DNA of 64,000 nt from Suilimivivens sp963638365 (GTDB lineage: Bacteria; Bacillota; Clostridia; Lachnospirales; Lachnospiraceae): NCBI GenBank assembly GCA_963638365.1, contig CAVHRK010000097.1, forward strand, positions 1 through 64,000, written 5' to 3'. A program made the translations under genes and the position numbers. Below the pieces are notes generated by a model. The model was not told the origin of the DNA. It did no database searches and saw nothing but the letters and a program-made list of their open reading frames with translations. Of this stretch, positions 8,273-16,253 are shown one piece after another. Numbering within the stretch: position 1 is the stretch's first letter; every line of letters starts with the position of its first letter.

Positions 8273-8885
8273 ACATATAGCGAAGCATTTGAACCAGAGA
8301 TTCGCCAGAGAGTTTATCTGTTTCATCCCGATCTAAGGCACGCGTTCCAAAATTTACAAAACCATTGCTCTGATAGAAATCAATAAGCTTTTCTTTCTGC
8401 TCACATTCAAGATAAACAATTTTACCGCCAACGATATATTGCATTTCCCTAACTTTGTCTAATGTCAGTTTAAGCAGTTCGTCACCAGTAATTAGTTTGT
8501 CATAACCATTTGCATAATTTTTACCAAGCTGCCCAATTAAAGGTGCAGAAATGGTATACCGTTGAACGGCTTTGTCAAACTGACCGAATTTAGCCATACG
8601 GCGCTTCCAGTTTCTGTTGGGTAAACTATCTTTTTCAATACAGAAAACTTTATTTGCAAGGGAAAAGTAACCACAAAGAACGTATTTATCTTTGTAGGAT
8701 GCCATAATCAGGTAGGTGCTTGAAATGCTTTGTTTCGAAAATTCAATAGCCGTGTGTCGTAAGAAATACTCAACATCAGGATTTAACGGACAAGAAAAAG
8801 AGGAGAGAACGTTTTTGGCTACGCTCTCTCCCAAGGAGTCATCGTTTAATATATCTTTTAGGTTAATACCTATATATCCACTCAT
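8271..8885 (-). CDS. GNAT-family acetyltransferase, toxin-like
   Basis: The 204-residue protein ends in a GNAT-like half: KIVYLECEQKEKLIDFYQSNGF resembles the final strand-helix-strand of N-acetyltransferases, and the central part has the matching strand order. The acetyl-CoA loop (Q/RxxGxG/A) is not canonical. It overlaps the small upstream gene by 4 nt (ATGA), the usual layout of antitoxin-toxin pairs, in which GNAT toxins acetylate aminoacyl-tRNA. The base composition is AT-richer than in its neighbours. The acetyltransferase fold is likely; toxicity is inferred from gene order only. A stand-alone modifying enzyme is the alternative. Confidence 0.65.
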   Translation of the reverse strand: MSGYIGINLKDILNDDSLGESVAKNVLSSFSCPLNPDVEYFLRHTAIEFSKQSISSTYLIMASYKDKYVLCGYFSLANKVFCIEKDSLPNRNWKRRMAKFGQFDKAVQRYTISAPLIGQLGKNYANGYDKLITGDELLKLTLDKVREMQYIVGGKIVYLECEQKEKLIDFYQSNGFVNFGTRALDRDETDKLSGESLVQMLRYM

Positions 8886-9052
8886 TTTCCCAGAATGCTT
8901 CTCAGCTTATCTCCTCTGACATCTTCGTAGGTCCTGCTGAGTTGAACATCTTTGGCACGTTTCTGGGAAGCATTTTCAAGTGCGATAACTAATGACTTTC
9001 CAAGCTTCCTATCCTTAATGTCTACATTTTTAAGAATACTCTTTGTTGCCAT
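8882..9052 (-). CDS. 56-residue antitoxin-like protein
   Basis: This small gene begins at the complement of 9050-9052 with AGAAAGGG upstream and stops at 8882-8884, inside the GNAT start. The product is basic and helical: it opens MATKSILKNVDIKDRKLGKSL and ends LRSILGK. From memory, small proteins with this MATKSILKNV opening precede GNAT-like genes in Firmicutes; this needs a search. The 4-nt overlap implies coupled translation. Role as antitoxin and repressor is inferred. Confidence 0.7.
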   Translation of the reverse strand: MATKSILKNVDIKDRKLGKSLVIALENASQKRAKDVQLSRTYEDVRGDKLRSILGK

Positions 9053-9269
9053 ATATATCACCCTTTCTCTATAGACTCCAATTTATTGTATGCAATAAGA
9101 ACATTGTAATATACTGGAAGTCTATGTAAATATAGCAATAAAGCACTTACCTTAATGACATAATAGATGAAAAGCGTAGTTTTGTAAAGTATTATGTTGT
9201 CATAGAACGATAAAAAGCCATAGGCATAAGACATAAGCAATTGCTTAAGAGAATGTCTGGAATTGAAGT

Positions 9270-9297
9270 AAAAAGATCCCGGCAGTTTTACCGGGAT
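9270..9297 (-). terminator. Terminator of tRNA-Leu
   Basis: Read on the minus strand, a 7-bp stem (9291-9297 with 9276-9282) with an 8-nt loop is followed by a T run at 9274-9270. It lies 15 nt past the tRNA 3' end. Confidence 0.8.
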
Positions 9298-9311
9298 TGT
9301 TTCTTAAGGAG

Positions 9312-9394
9312 TGCCGGCAGTGGGACTTGAACCCACACGTGGTTGCCCACAACAGATTTTGAGTCTGCCTCGTCTGCCATTCCGACATGCCGGC
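9312..9394 (-). tRNA. tRNA-Leu (anticodon CAA)
   Basis: The minus strand folds into a complete class II tRNA of 83 nt. The 7-bp acceptor stem is GCCGGCA/TGCCGGC. A D arm is followed by an anticodon stem with loop CTCAAAA, a long variable arm (GTGG/CCAC) and a T arm with TTCAAGT. Anticodon CAA reads UUG. The discriminator base is A, and CCA is not encoded. Confidence 0.97.
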
Positions 9395-9412
9395 ATTTTT
9401 CAGACGAATATT

Positions 9413-9441
9413 ATATTATCATATCCCTATTTAAAATTCAA
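9413..9441 (-). promoter_or_regulatory. Promoter of tRNA-Leu
   Basis: On the minus strand, TTGAAT (9441-9436), a 17-nt spacer and TAATAT (9418-9413), about 18 nt before the tRNA 5' end. It overlaps the -35 of the weaker plus-strand promoter for the ROK gene. Confidence 0.65.
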
Positions 9442-9458
9442 GAAAAAAATGGTATACT
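9430..9458 (+). promoter_or_regulatory. Likely promoter of the ROK kinase gene
   Basis: TATACT at 9453-9458 with TTTAAA at 9430-9435 and a 17-nt spacer. The -35 is poor, so confidence is moderate. Confidence 0.5.
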
Positions 9459-9499
9459 TTTATGGGCTAAAAACGAATGACTTTGGAGGGAGAAACAAT

Positions 9500-10372
9500 A
9501 TGAGATTAGGTGCACTGGAAGCAGGCGGAACGAAGATGGTATGCGCGATCGGAAATGAACAGGGAGAGATCTTTGAGCAGATTTCAATTCCTACCGAAAC
9601 GCCGGAAATCACTATACCTAAAATGATCGAATATTTTAAGGATAAAAACATTGATGCACTTGGCATTGCATGCTTTGGTCCGGTAGAACTGGATAAAGCA
9701 AGTGAGAAATACGGCTACATTACCAGTACGCCGAAGCTTGCATGGAGAAATACGCCTATAGTACAACGCTTTAAAGAGGCTCTACAGTGTCCGGTAGGCT
9801 TTGATACGGATGTGAACGGGTCGGTATTGGGAGAAGCAACCTTTGGGCAGGCTAAGGGTAAAAGGAGCGTAATGTACATCACCATCGGAACCGGTATCGG
9901 GGCAGGAATTATTTCCGAAGGAAACCTGGTGCACGGCATGCTCCATCCGGAGGCAGGACATATGCTGATGATCCCGCGCAAGGATGATCATTATGAGGGC
10001 TTCTGTGTTTATCATAAGACCTGTTTTGAAGGTATGGCAGCAGGTCCTGCGATTGAGAGACGCTGGGGCAGGAAGGGCGTAGAACTTGCAGATAACAAGG
10101 AAGTCTGGGATCTCGAGGCTTATTATATTGCACAGGCAATTTGTAATTATATCATGGTAGTATCACCCGAAATGGTAATCTTAGGCGGTGGTGTTATGCA
10201 CCAGGAGCAGCTTTTTCCGTTGATCCGTGAAAAGGTTCTGGAAATGGTGGCAGGATACATCCAGACCGAAGAATTAGAGGATATTGACCACTTTATTGTA
10301 CCGGCAAGTCTGCATGACGATCAGGGAATTATGGGATGCTTAGAACTTGCAAGAAGAGAACTTCAGAACTAA
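9500..10372 (+). CDS. ROK-family sugar kinase, fructokinase-like
   Basis: The 290-residue kinase phosphorylates a hexose, probably fructose, in the cytoplasm. It opens with the ATP-binding strand LGALEAGGTKMVCAIG, has TIGTGIGAG and the ROK signature region with HPEAGH, then a zinc-binding cluster with one His and two Cys (GFCVYHKTC). The EGMAAGPAI stretch is characteristic of ROK fructokinases of the ScrK/YdhR group. I start at ATG 9500 with GGAGGG at 9485-9490. The frame is open further upstream through the tRNA, but that part is non-coding. It is apparently monocistronic. Mannose or glucose as substrate cannot be excluded. Confidence 0.88.
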   Translation: MRLGALEAGGTKMVCAIGNEQGEIFEQISIPTETPEITIPKMIEYFKDKNIDALGIACFGPVELDKASEKYGYITSTPKLAWRNTPIVQRFKEALQCPVGFDTDVNGSVLGEATFGQAKGKRSVMYITIGTGIGAGIISEGNLVHGMLHPEAGHMLMIPRKDDHYEGFCVYHKTCFEGMAAGPAIERRWGRKGVELADNKEVWDLEAYYIAQAICNYIMVVSPEMVILGGGVMHQEQLFPLIREKVLEMVAGYIQTEELEDIDHFIVPASLHDDQGIMGCLELARRELQN

Positions 10373-10410
10373 GCTTTTGCAGAGAAAAAGAGTAAAGTAG
10401 ACATTTGACC

Positions 10411-10439
10411 TTGTAGGAACGTACTTCTCAAAGTATAAT
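10411..10439 (+). promoter_or_regulatory. Promoter upstream of the zinc-finger/polA operon
   Basis: TATAAT at 10434-10439 with TTGTAG at 10411-10416 and a 17-nt spacer. A better-looking TTGACC at 10405-10410 is 23 nt away, too far to pair with this -10. Confidence 0.6.
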
Positions 10440-10504
10440 AAAGAGAGTTGATTTCATAAAATTTGAAATCAGAATCATGGATCATAACCATAGGGAACAG
10501 AGAC

Positions 10505-10831
10505 ATGGATTGTAAGCAGGTAGAAAAGATGATTCCCCAGTTCTTAGCCGATGATCTGACCACGGAAGAACTGCGGGACTTCATGGAGCATATCGAAAAC
10601 TGCACAGACTGCAAGGAAGAGCTTACGATAGAGTTTTTGGTAAGTGAGGGACTTGCGCGCCTTGAAAACGGGGCGGTATTTGACTTGCAGAAGGAATTGT
10701 CAGAGCGCATTGCAACTGCAGAACGTCACCTGCACTGGCGCGAAAATGTGCATATGTTATTATATATTCTGGAAGGACTGGTAGCGGTAGAGGCAATCAC
10801 GGTAGCAGCCCTGTTTGTATTTTTAAAATGA
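10505..10831 (+). CDS. Orphan zinc-finger (zf-HC2) anti-sigma-like membrane protein
   Basis: The 108-residue protein has an N-terminal Cys and a His-x3-Cys-x2-Cys motif (HIENCTDC), the zinc-binding signature of ZAS anti-sigma factors and related zf-HC2 proteins. A hydrophobic segment near the C-terminus (about 84-106) would anchor it with the zinc finger in the cytoplasm and almost nothing outside. I choose the ATG at 10505, since the TTG further upstream has no ribosome site. No sigma factor gene is adjacent, so a partner cannot be named. It sits 20 nt before polA and probably shares its transcript. Confidence 0.75.
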   Translation: MDCKQVEKMIPQFLADDLTTEELRDFMEHIENCTDCKEELTIEFLVSEGLARLENGAVFDLQKELSERIATAERHLHWRENVHMLLYILEGLVAVEAITVAALFVFLK

Positions 10832-10851
10832 TGGTATGAGGGTAAGAAAGA

Positions 10852-13497
10852 ATGAGTAAGCTTGTACTGGTAGATGGACATAGTATTTTGAACAGGGCGT
10901 TTTATGGAGTACCGGATCTGACGAATGCAGCCGGTCTTCATACGAACGCCATTTATGGATTCTTAAATATTTTATTCAAAATTCTGGATGAAGAATCTCC
11001 GGATTATCTGACGGTGGCCTTTGATGTCAAGGCACCGACCTTCCGGCATGAAATGTTTCAAGAATATAAAGGAACCAGAAAGCCCATGCCGGAGGAACTG
11101 CGCGAGCAGGTTCCCGTAATGAAGGAAGTTCTGCAGGCAATGGAAATCCGGATCATCGAACAGGCAGGTTATGAGGCAGATGACCTATTAGGTACGCTTG
11201 CCAAGCGTGCGGAAGCTGAAGGAATTGATGTTTCCCTGGTTTCCGGTGACCGGGATCTTTTACAGATTGCAACGGATAAGATCAAGATCCGTATCCCGAA
11301 GACAAAGGGCGGTAAGACCGAAATCGAGGATTACTACGCAGCCGATGTGGAAGCAAAGTATCAGGTGAATCCGATCCAGTTTATCGACTTAAAGGCATTG
11401 ATGGGAGATACCGCAGATAACATTCCGGGTGTTCCCAAGGTAGGGGAGAAAACAGCAACCGATCTGATGGTACAGTTTGGTTCCTTAGATGGGATTTATG
11501 AGCATATTAACGAGGTGACGAAGAAGTCCATTAAGGAATCCCTGATCCAGAATAAGGATCTTGCCTATTTAAGTAAGGAGCTTGCAACGATTAAGATTGA
11601 CAGTCCCATTGCTTATACCTTTGAGGAGGCAAAGGTGGGGAACTTCTTTAATGAGGATTCCTATGTATTATTTAAGAAGTTAGAGTTTAAGAACTTACTG
11701 AATAAATTTGAAAAAGGTGTTTCCAATGAAGAAATTTCTGCGACCTTTCATCTGGTAGAAGACCTTGCAGAGGCCGAAGCGCTTTTTACGAAGACATTGT
11801 CCTGCAGGGACCGGCAGATTGGTTTAAAAGTAGTGAAGGAACCCGGACGACACGGAGAGCTGCTCGGTGTGGCACTCCATCTTCCGGAAGAAGGCAGCTT
11901 CCTTGTTCCGAAGCAGGGTTTTTTTACCGAAGATTACCTGAAAGAAAAAATAGAGCTTCTTGGTGCACAGTGCCGGATCGCAACTGCGGATATCAAAAGT
12001 GAATATGCTTATCTGCAGGCACAGGATACCGACCGGTTCTTTGATGTGATTCTGGCTGCCTACCTGCTGAATCCGCTTAAAAACGATTATAGCGTAGAGG
12101 ATATTGCAAATGAATATCTGAACCTGATGCTTCCAGAGAAAAGCCAGGCATTTGGCAAGCTGTCCCTGAAGGATGCGCTGAATGAAAAACCGGAAGAGTT
12201 TTTGAAATACTGCTGCTTTGAAGCTTATGTGTGCGTACAGGCAGCTAGCGTGCTGCAGCAGAAGCTGGAAGAGACCCGGATGGACCGCCTGATGCGTGAA
12301 ATCGAGATGCCGCTTACCCTGGTGCTTTATTCCATGGAGGAAGAAGGAATCCGTGTGAATCCGGAAGCGTTGAAGGATTACGGAGAGTCTCTTTCGGGTA
12401 AAATCACCGAACTGGAGCAGGAGATTTACAACGAGGCGGGATGTGAATTCAACATCAATTCCCCGAAACAGCTGGGTGAGATCCTGTTTGAAAAGATGGG
12501 ACTTCCGGGGGGGAAGAAGACGAAAACCGGCTATTCCACCGCAGCCGATGTCCTTGAAAAATTATCCGGAGAATATCCGGTCGTAAAGCATATCCTGGAG
12601 TACCGGGGACTTACTAAATTAAAGTCCACCTATGCAGACGGTCTGGCTGCCTATATTGAGGATGAAAACCGGATTCATTCGACCTTTAACCAGACGATCA
12701 CGGCAACCGGAAGAATCAGTTCTACCGAGCCGAATTTACAGAATATCCCGATCCGGATGGAACTTGGCAGACAGATCCGTAAGGTTTTTATCCCGAAGGA
12801 TGGCTGTTGCTTTATGGATGCGGACTATTCCCAGATCGAGTTAAGGGTACTGGCCTCCATGTCTGGGGACGAGCGTCTGATTGAGGCGTACCGGTCCCAT
12901 GCGGATATCCACCGGACGACCGCTTCCCAGGTGTTCCACATTCCCTTTGAGGAAGTGACCGACTTACAGAGAAGAAATGCCAAGGCTGTAAACTTCGGTA
13001 TTGTATACGGAATCAGTTCGTTTGGCTTAAGTGAGGACTTAAGTATATCGAGAAAAGAGGCGGCAGCCTATATTGAACAGTATTTTGAAACTTATCCGCA
13101 GGTTAAGCAGTTTATTGATTCTCTCGTAGAGGATGCGAAGAAGAACGGCTATGCGGTTACCCTGTATGGAAGAAGAAGACCGGTTCCCGAGCTTTTCAGC
13201 AGTAATTTCATGCAGCGTTCCTTTGGCGAACGTGTTGCCATGAATTCACCGATTCAGGGAACGGCAGCAGATATTATCAAGATTGCCATGATCCGTGTTT
13301 ATGAACGTCTTAAGAAGGAAGGCCTGAAGTCGAAGCTGATTTTGCAGGTACACGATGAACTTCTGATTGAAACGGTACTGGAGGAAGAAGAGCAGGTAAG
13401 GCAGATTCTTGAAGAAGAAATGGTACATGCTTCATCCCTTGCCGTGGAACTGGAAATTGATCTTCATGTAGGTCATAACTGGTATGAGGCGAAATAG
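10852..13497 (+). CDS. polA: DNA polymerase I (5' nuclease + polymerase, degenerate proofreading domain)
   Basis: DNA polymerase I removes Okazaki primers and fills repair gaps. Residues 1-290 or so form the 5'-3' exonuclease (YEADDLLGTLA, SGDRDLLQ, GDTADNIPG). Residues 300-470 occupy the 3'-5' exonuclease position, but the expected DxE motif is absent: the first strand reads IGLKVVKEPG. Residues 480-881 form the polymerase, with motif A (DADYSQIELR), motif B (RRNAKAVNFGIVYG) and motif C (QVHDELLIE). Length, 881 residues, is normal. Loss of proofreading residues is known for many Firmicute PolA proteins. coaE follows 27 nt later. Confidence 0.97.
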   Translation: MSKLVLVDGHSILNRAFYGVPDLTNAAGLHTNAIYGFLNILFKILDEESPDYLTVAFDVKAPTFRHEMFQEYKGTRKPMPEELREQVPVMKEVLQAMEIRIIEQAGYEADDLLGTLAKRAEAEGIDVSLVSGDRDLLQIATDKIKIRIPKTKGGKTEIEDYYAADVEAKYQVNPIQFIDLKALMGDTADNIPGVPKVGEKTATDLMVQFGSLDGIYEHINEVTKKSIKESLIQNKDLAYLSKELATIKIDSPIAYTFEEAKVGNFFNEDSYVLFKKLEFKNLLNKFEKGVSNEEISATFHLVEDLAEAEALFTKTLSCRDRQIGLKVVKEPGRHGELLGVALHLPEEGSFLVPKQGFFTEDYLKEKIELLGAQCRIATADIKSEYAYLQAQDTDRFFDVILAAYLLNPLKNDYSVEDIANEYLNLMLPEKSQAFGKLSLKDALNEKPEEFLKYCCFEAYVCVQAASVLQQKLEETRMDRLMREIEMPLTLVLYSMEEEGIRVNPEALKDYGESLSGKITELEQEIYNEAGCEFNINSPKQLGEILFEKMGLPGGKKTKTGYSTAADVLEKLSGEYPVVKHILEYRGLTKLKSTYADGLAAYIEDENRIHSTFNQTITATGRISSTEPNLQNIPIRMELGRQIRKVFIPKDGCCFMDADYSQIELRVLASMSGDERLIEAYRSHADIHRTTASQVFHIPFEEVTDLQRRNAKAVNFGIVYGISSFGLSEDLSISRKEAAAYIEQYFETYPQVKQFIDSLVEDAKKNGYAVTLYGRRRPVPELFSSNFMQRSFGERVAMNSPIQGTAADIIKIAMIRVYERLKKEGLKSKLILQVHDELLIETVLEEEEQVRQILEEEMVHASSLAVELEIDLHVGHNWYEAK

Positions 13498-13524
13498 AGA
13501 GGAACATAGATAAAGGAGTAGCTT

Positions 13525-14121
13525 ATGAAGGTGATTGGAATTACCGGAGGCGTAGGATCCGGCAAAACGGCACTTTTGGAATACATCCGCATTCATTATA
13601 ACTGTGAGATCATTCTTGCGGATGAGGCGGCACATCACGTAGAGGAGCCGGGGCAGGAATGCTATGCAGAGCTTGTGGAACTGTTGACTCCGGCCATCTT
13701 AAATGAGGATGGAACGATTAATAAGAAGCGTATGGCAGAGGAGATTTTTGCAGATGATTCTCTGCTTGAAACCGTGAACGGGATCATTCATCCGGCGGTG
13801 CGGCAGTATATTTTAAGTGAAATTGAGCTGCAAAGGAGCTTACAGCAGATTGATTTTCTGTTTATCGAAGCAGCCCTCCTGATCGAGTGCGGATATCTCG
13901 ATGTCGTGGATGAAATGTGGTATATTTATGCGGCAGAAGAAGTAAGACGTAAGAGGTTAAAGGAAGCCCGGAACTATTCGGATGAAAAGATTGATGCAAT
14001 TATGCAGTCGCAGCTTTCGGAGGAAGAATACCGGAGGGCATGTCATTTTGTGATTGATAACAGTGGAGAGCTGGAAGACAGTTTTGAACAAATCGACAGG
14101 AAGGTAAGGGAGTATCTGTGA
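13525..14121 (+). CDS. coaE: Dephospho-CoA kinase
   Basis: CoaE catalyses the last step of coenzyme A synthesis, phosphorylating dephospho-CoA on the 3' ribose hydroxyl. The 198-residue protein has a P-loop at residues 8-15 (GGVGSGKT) and the family's DEAAH substrate motif region, with lid arginines in RRKRLKEA. AAGGAG precedes the ATG. Its stop overlaps the GTG start of the next gene by 4 nt (GTGA). The polA-coaE order is common in Firmicutes. Confidence 0.95.
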   Translation: MKVIGITGGVGSGKTALLEYIRIHYNCEIILADEAAHHVEEPGQECYAELVELLTPAILNEDGTINKKRMAEEIFADDSLLETVNGIIHPAVRQYILSEIELQRSLQQIDFLFIEAALLIECGYLDVVDEMWYIYAAEEVRRKRLKEARNYSDEKIDAIMQSQLSEEEYRRACHFVIDNSGELEDSFEQIDRKVREYL

Positions 14122-16241
14122 TCGAAGAAAAAAGAAATGCAAGTACATATGTGTTTGGTCTGGATATTGGAACCAGAAGTATTGTGGGAACGGTAGGCTA
14201 CCGGAATCAGAATCAGTTCATTGTTGTGGCACAGCGGGTTAAGGAACACGATACCCGTGCCATGCTGGATGGACAGATTCATGATATCCAGAAGGTGGGT
14301 GATACCATCCGTATGGTGAAACAGGAGTTGGAGGAGGCCATCGGGGAAAAGCTGAAAGGGGTCTGTATTGCGGCAGCAGGACGTGTGCTTCGTACGGTGA
14401 CAACCCATGAAGAAATCCAGTTCCAAAATGAACAGGAGATTTCCAAGGATGATATTTACCGTCTGGTTTCTTCAGGTGTGGAGAAGGCTTATCGGGAATT
14501 TTTAAACGAAGAAAAAGACAGCGATGTGAAATTCTACTGTGTCGGACACTCCGTGGTACGTTTTTATCTGAATGGATATCCGATGGGAAACCTGGAGGAA
14601 CATAAGGGAAGAAACATCGGTGTGGATCTGATTGCCACGTTCCTTCCGGATGATGTCGTGGACGGTCTGTATAAAGCGGTAGAGATTGCAGGATTGGAGG
14701 TAGCAAGCTTAACCCTTGAGCCGATTGCAGCTATCCAGCTTGCCATTCCGGAACGGTTCCGGATGCTGAATATTGCATTGATTGACGTTGGAGCCGGAAC
14801 AAGTGATATTTCCATTACGAATGATGGCTGTATCATTGCATATGGAATGATTCCGGTTGCCGGAGATATATTGACAGAGACGATTGCGAAGCATTGTCTG
14901 GTGGACTTCGCGGAGGCAGAGCGGATTAAGCGGGAGGCCGGAAAGAGCGATACCGTTTCTTATATGGATATCATGCTTCTTCCACAGACGATCCGCAGCG
15001 AAGAGGTAAATGAGATTCTGGCACCGGTGATTGAAGATATGTCCACACAGGTGGCAGACAAGATTATGGAATTAAACGGCGGAAAGCCGGTAAGTGCGGT
15101 CTTTATTGTCGGCGGCGGCGGTAAGATGGCAGGCTATGCCGAGGCGGTTGCCGAAAAGCTTGGCATTGCCAAGGAGCGTGTTGCCCTCCGGGGAGAAGAG
15201 GTTATGCAGAATGTGGTCTTCCGGGAGGATATTAAGAAGGACAGCTTATTAGTTACGCCGGTCGGTATCTGCATGAATTACTATGAACAGAATAACAACT
15301 TTATCTTTGTAAGCTTTAATGGCAGCAGGATTAAGATGTACGACAATAACAATCTGACGGTTGCTGATGTGGCATTGCAGGCACAGTTCCCGAAGGATGG
15401 ACTGTTCCCGAAGCGGGGCAAAGCACTTACCTTCCAGGTGAACGGAAAGCAGCGGATGGTACGCGGACTGCGCGGCGAGGCAGCTATCGTAGAAGTCAAT
15501 GGAAAGATCGTAGACTTAAATACCACGGTGCGCGAAAACGATATTATCGTGGTAACGGAATCCACCGCTGGGGATGCGGCAAAGGCTGCAATCGGAGATC
15601 TGCCGGAGGCAACAGAAAGTATCAGTGTTGTCATTAACGGCAATAAGGTTGAGATTCCGAAATTTGCACAGGTGAATGGAACATTGCAGTCTTCCTATTA
15701 TGAAATTCAGGAGAACGATGAAATCGAAATGCTGAATTACTATACGGTACAGCAGATTGCAGAATTCATGGATCTTTCCCTGACACCCGACCGGGAAGTT
15801 TTCGTAAATCACCAGAGTGCAGAATGGGATACTCCCGTTTATGAGAATTTTACGGTGAACTTTGATCTGGAGAATGAGACCGGAAGCGGGGCTCACGGAG
15901 AACTCAATGAGGAAGTAACAGAAGAAGAGACAGAAGAAAGTACAGCAGGAAGCGCAAAAGCAAATTCTTCGAAGGAAACGGCAGAGGAAACTTCCGCAGA
16001 AACTTCTGGCGAAGAAAAGAAACCGGACGGACCGACAACGATTATTGTTGTGGTAAACCGTTCACCGGTGACTTTAAGCGGAAAACCATCCTATGTATTT
16101 GTGGATGTCTTTGATAAAATCGACTTCGATCTGACAAGACCGAAGGGCAAAAATATTGTGACAAGTTTAAACGGCAAACCGGCACAATATATGCAAACGC
16201 TTCATGATGGCGATGTGATCGACATTTATTGGAGCAACTAA
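14118..16241 (+). CDS. FtsA/PilM-fold actin-like ATPase with beta-grasp-like C-terminal repeats
   Basis: The 707-residue protein has an actin-like ATPase core at residues 10-400 or so: phosphate-1 motif GLDIGTRSIVGTV, phosphate-2 motif ALIDVGAGTSDISI and adenosine motif VFIVGGGGKMAGY, with the inserted subdomain of FtsA. The second half is unlike FtsA. It carries three short segments of the form NG-x(6-9)-hydrophobic-x-(E/D)-(N/G)-D-x-I, at VNGKIVDLNTTVRENDIIVV, VNGTLQSSYYEIQENDEIEM and LNGKPAQYMQTLHDGDVIDI, which resemble ThiS/TGS-type beta-grasp units. A Glu/Thr-rich linker separates the last. The GTG start overlaps coaE. Proteins of this type occur beside coaE in Clostridia; role in division or polymer assembly is inferred from the fold. 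Confidence 0.8.
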   Translation: MIEEKRNASTYVFGLDIGTRSIVGTVGYRNQNQFIVVAQRVKEHDTRAMLDGQIHDIQKVGDTIRMVKQELEEAIGEKLKGVCIAAAGRVLRTVTTHEEIQFQNEQEISKDDIYRLVSSGVEKAYREFLNEEKDSDVKFYCVGHSVVRFYLNGYPMGNLEEHKGRNIGVDLIATFLPDDVVDGLYKAVEIAGLEVASLTLEPIAAIQLAIPERFRMLNIALIDVGAGTSDISITNDGCIIAYGMIPVAGDILTETIAKHCLVDFAEAERIKREAGKSDTVSYMDIMLLPQTIRSEEVNEILAPVIEDMSTQVADKIMELNGGKPVSAVFIVGGGGKMAGYAEAVAEKLGIAKERVALRGEEVMQNVVFREDIKKDSLLVTPVGICMNYYEQNNNFIFVSFNGSRIKMYDNNNLTVADVALQAQFPKDGLFPKRGKALTFQVNGKQRMVRGLRGEAAIVEVNGKIVDLNTTVRENDIIVVTESTAGDAAKAAIGDLPEATESISVVINGNKVEIPKFAQVNGTLQSSYYEIQENDEIEMLNYYTVQQIAEFMDLSLTPDREVFVNHQSAEWDTPVYENFTVNFDLENETGSGAHGELNEEVTEEETEESTAGSAKANSSKETAEETSAETSGEEKKPDGPTTIIVVVNRSPVTLSGKPSYVFVDVFDKIDFDLTRPKGKNIVTSLNGKPAQYMQTLHDGDVIDIYWSN

Positions 16242-16253
16242 GGAGGAACGAAC

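Noticed and set aside
9058..9240. 60-codon minus-strand open frame upstream of the antitoxin-like gene
   Set aside because: It is hydrophobic and AT-derived, with no ribosome site, and it occupies the likely promoter region of the pair.
8200..9400. A complete integrative element at tRNA-Leu
   Set aside because: There is no integrase, no excisionase and no second copy of the tRNA 3' end.
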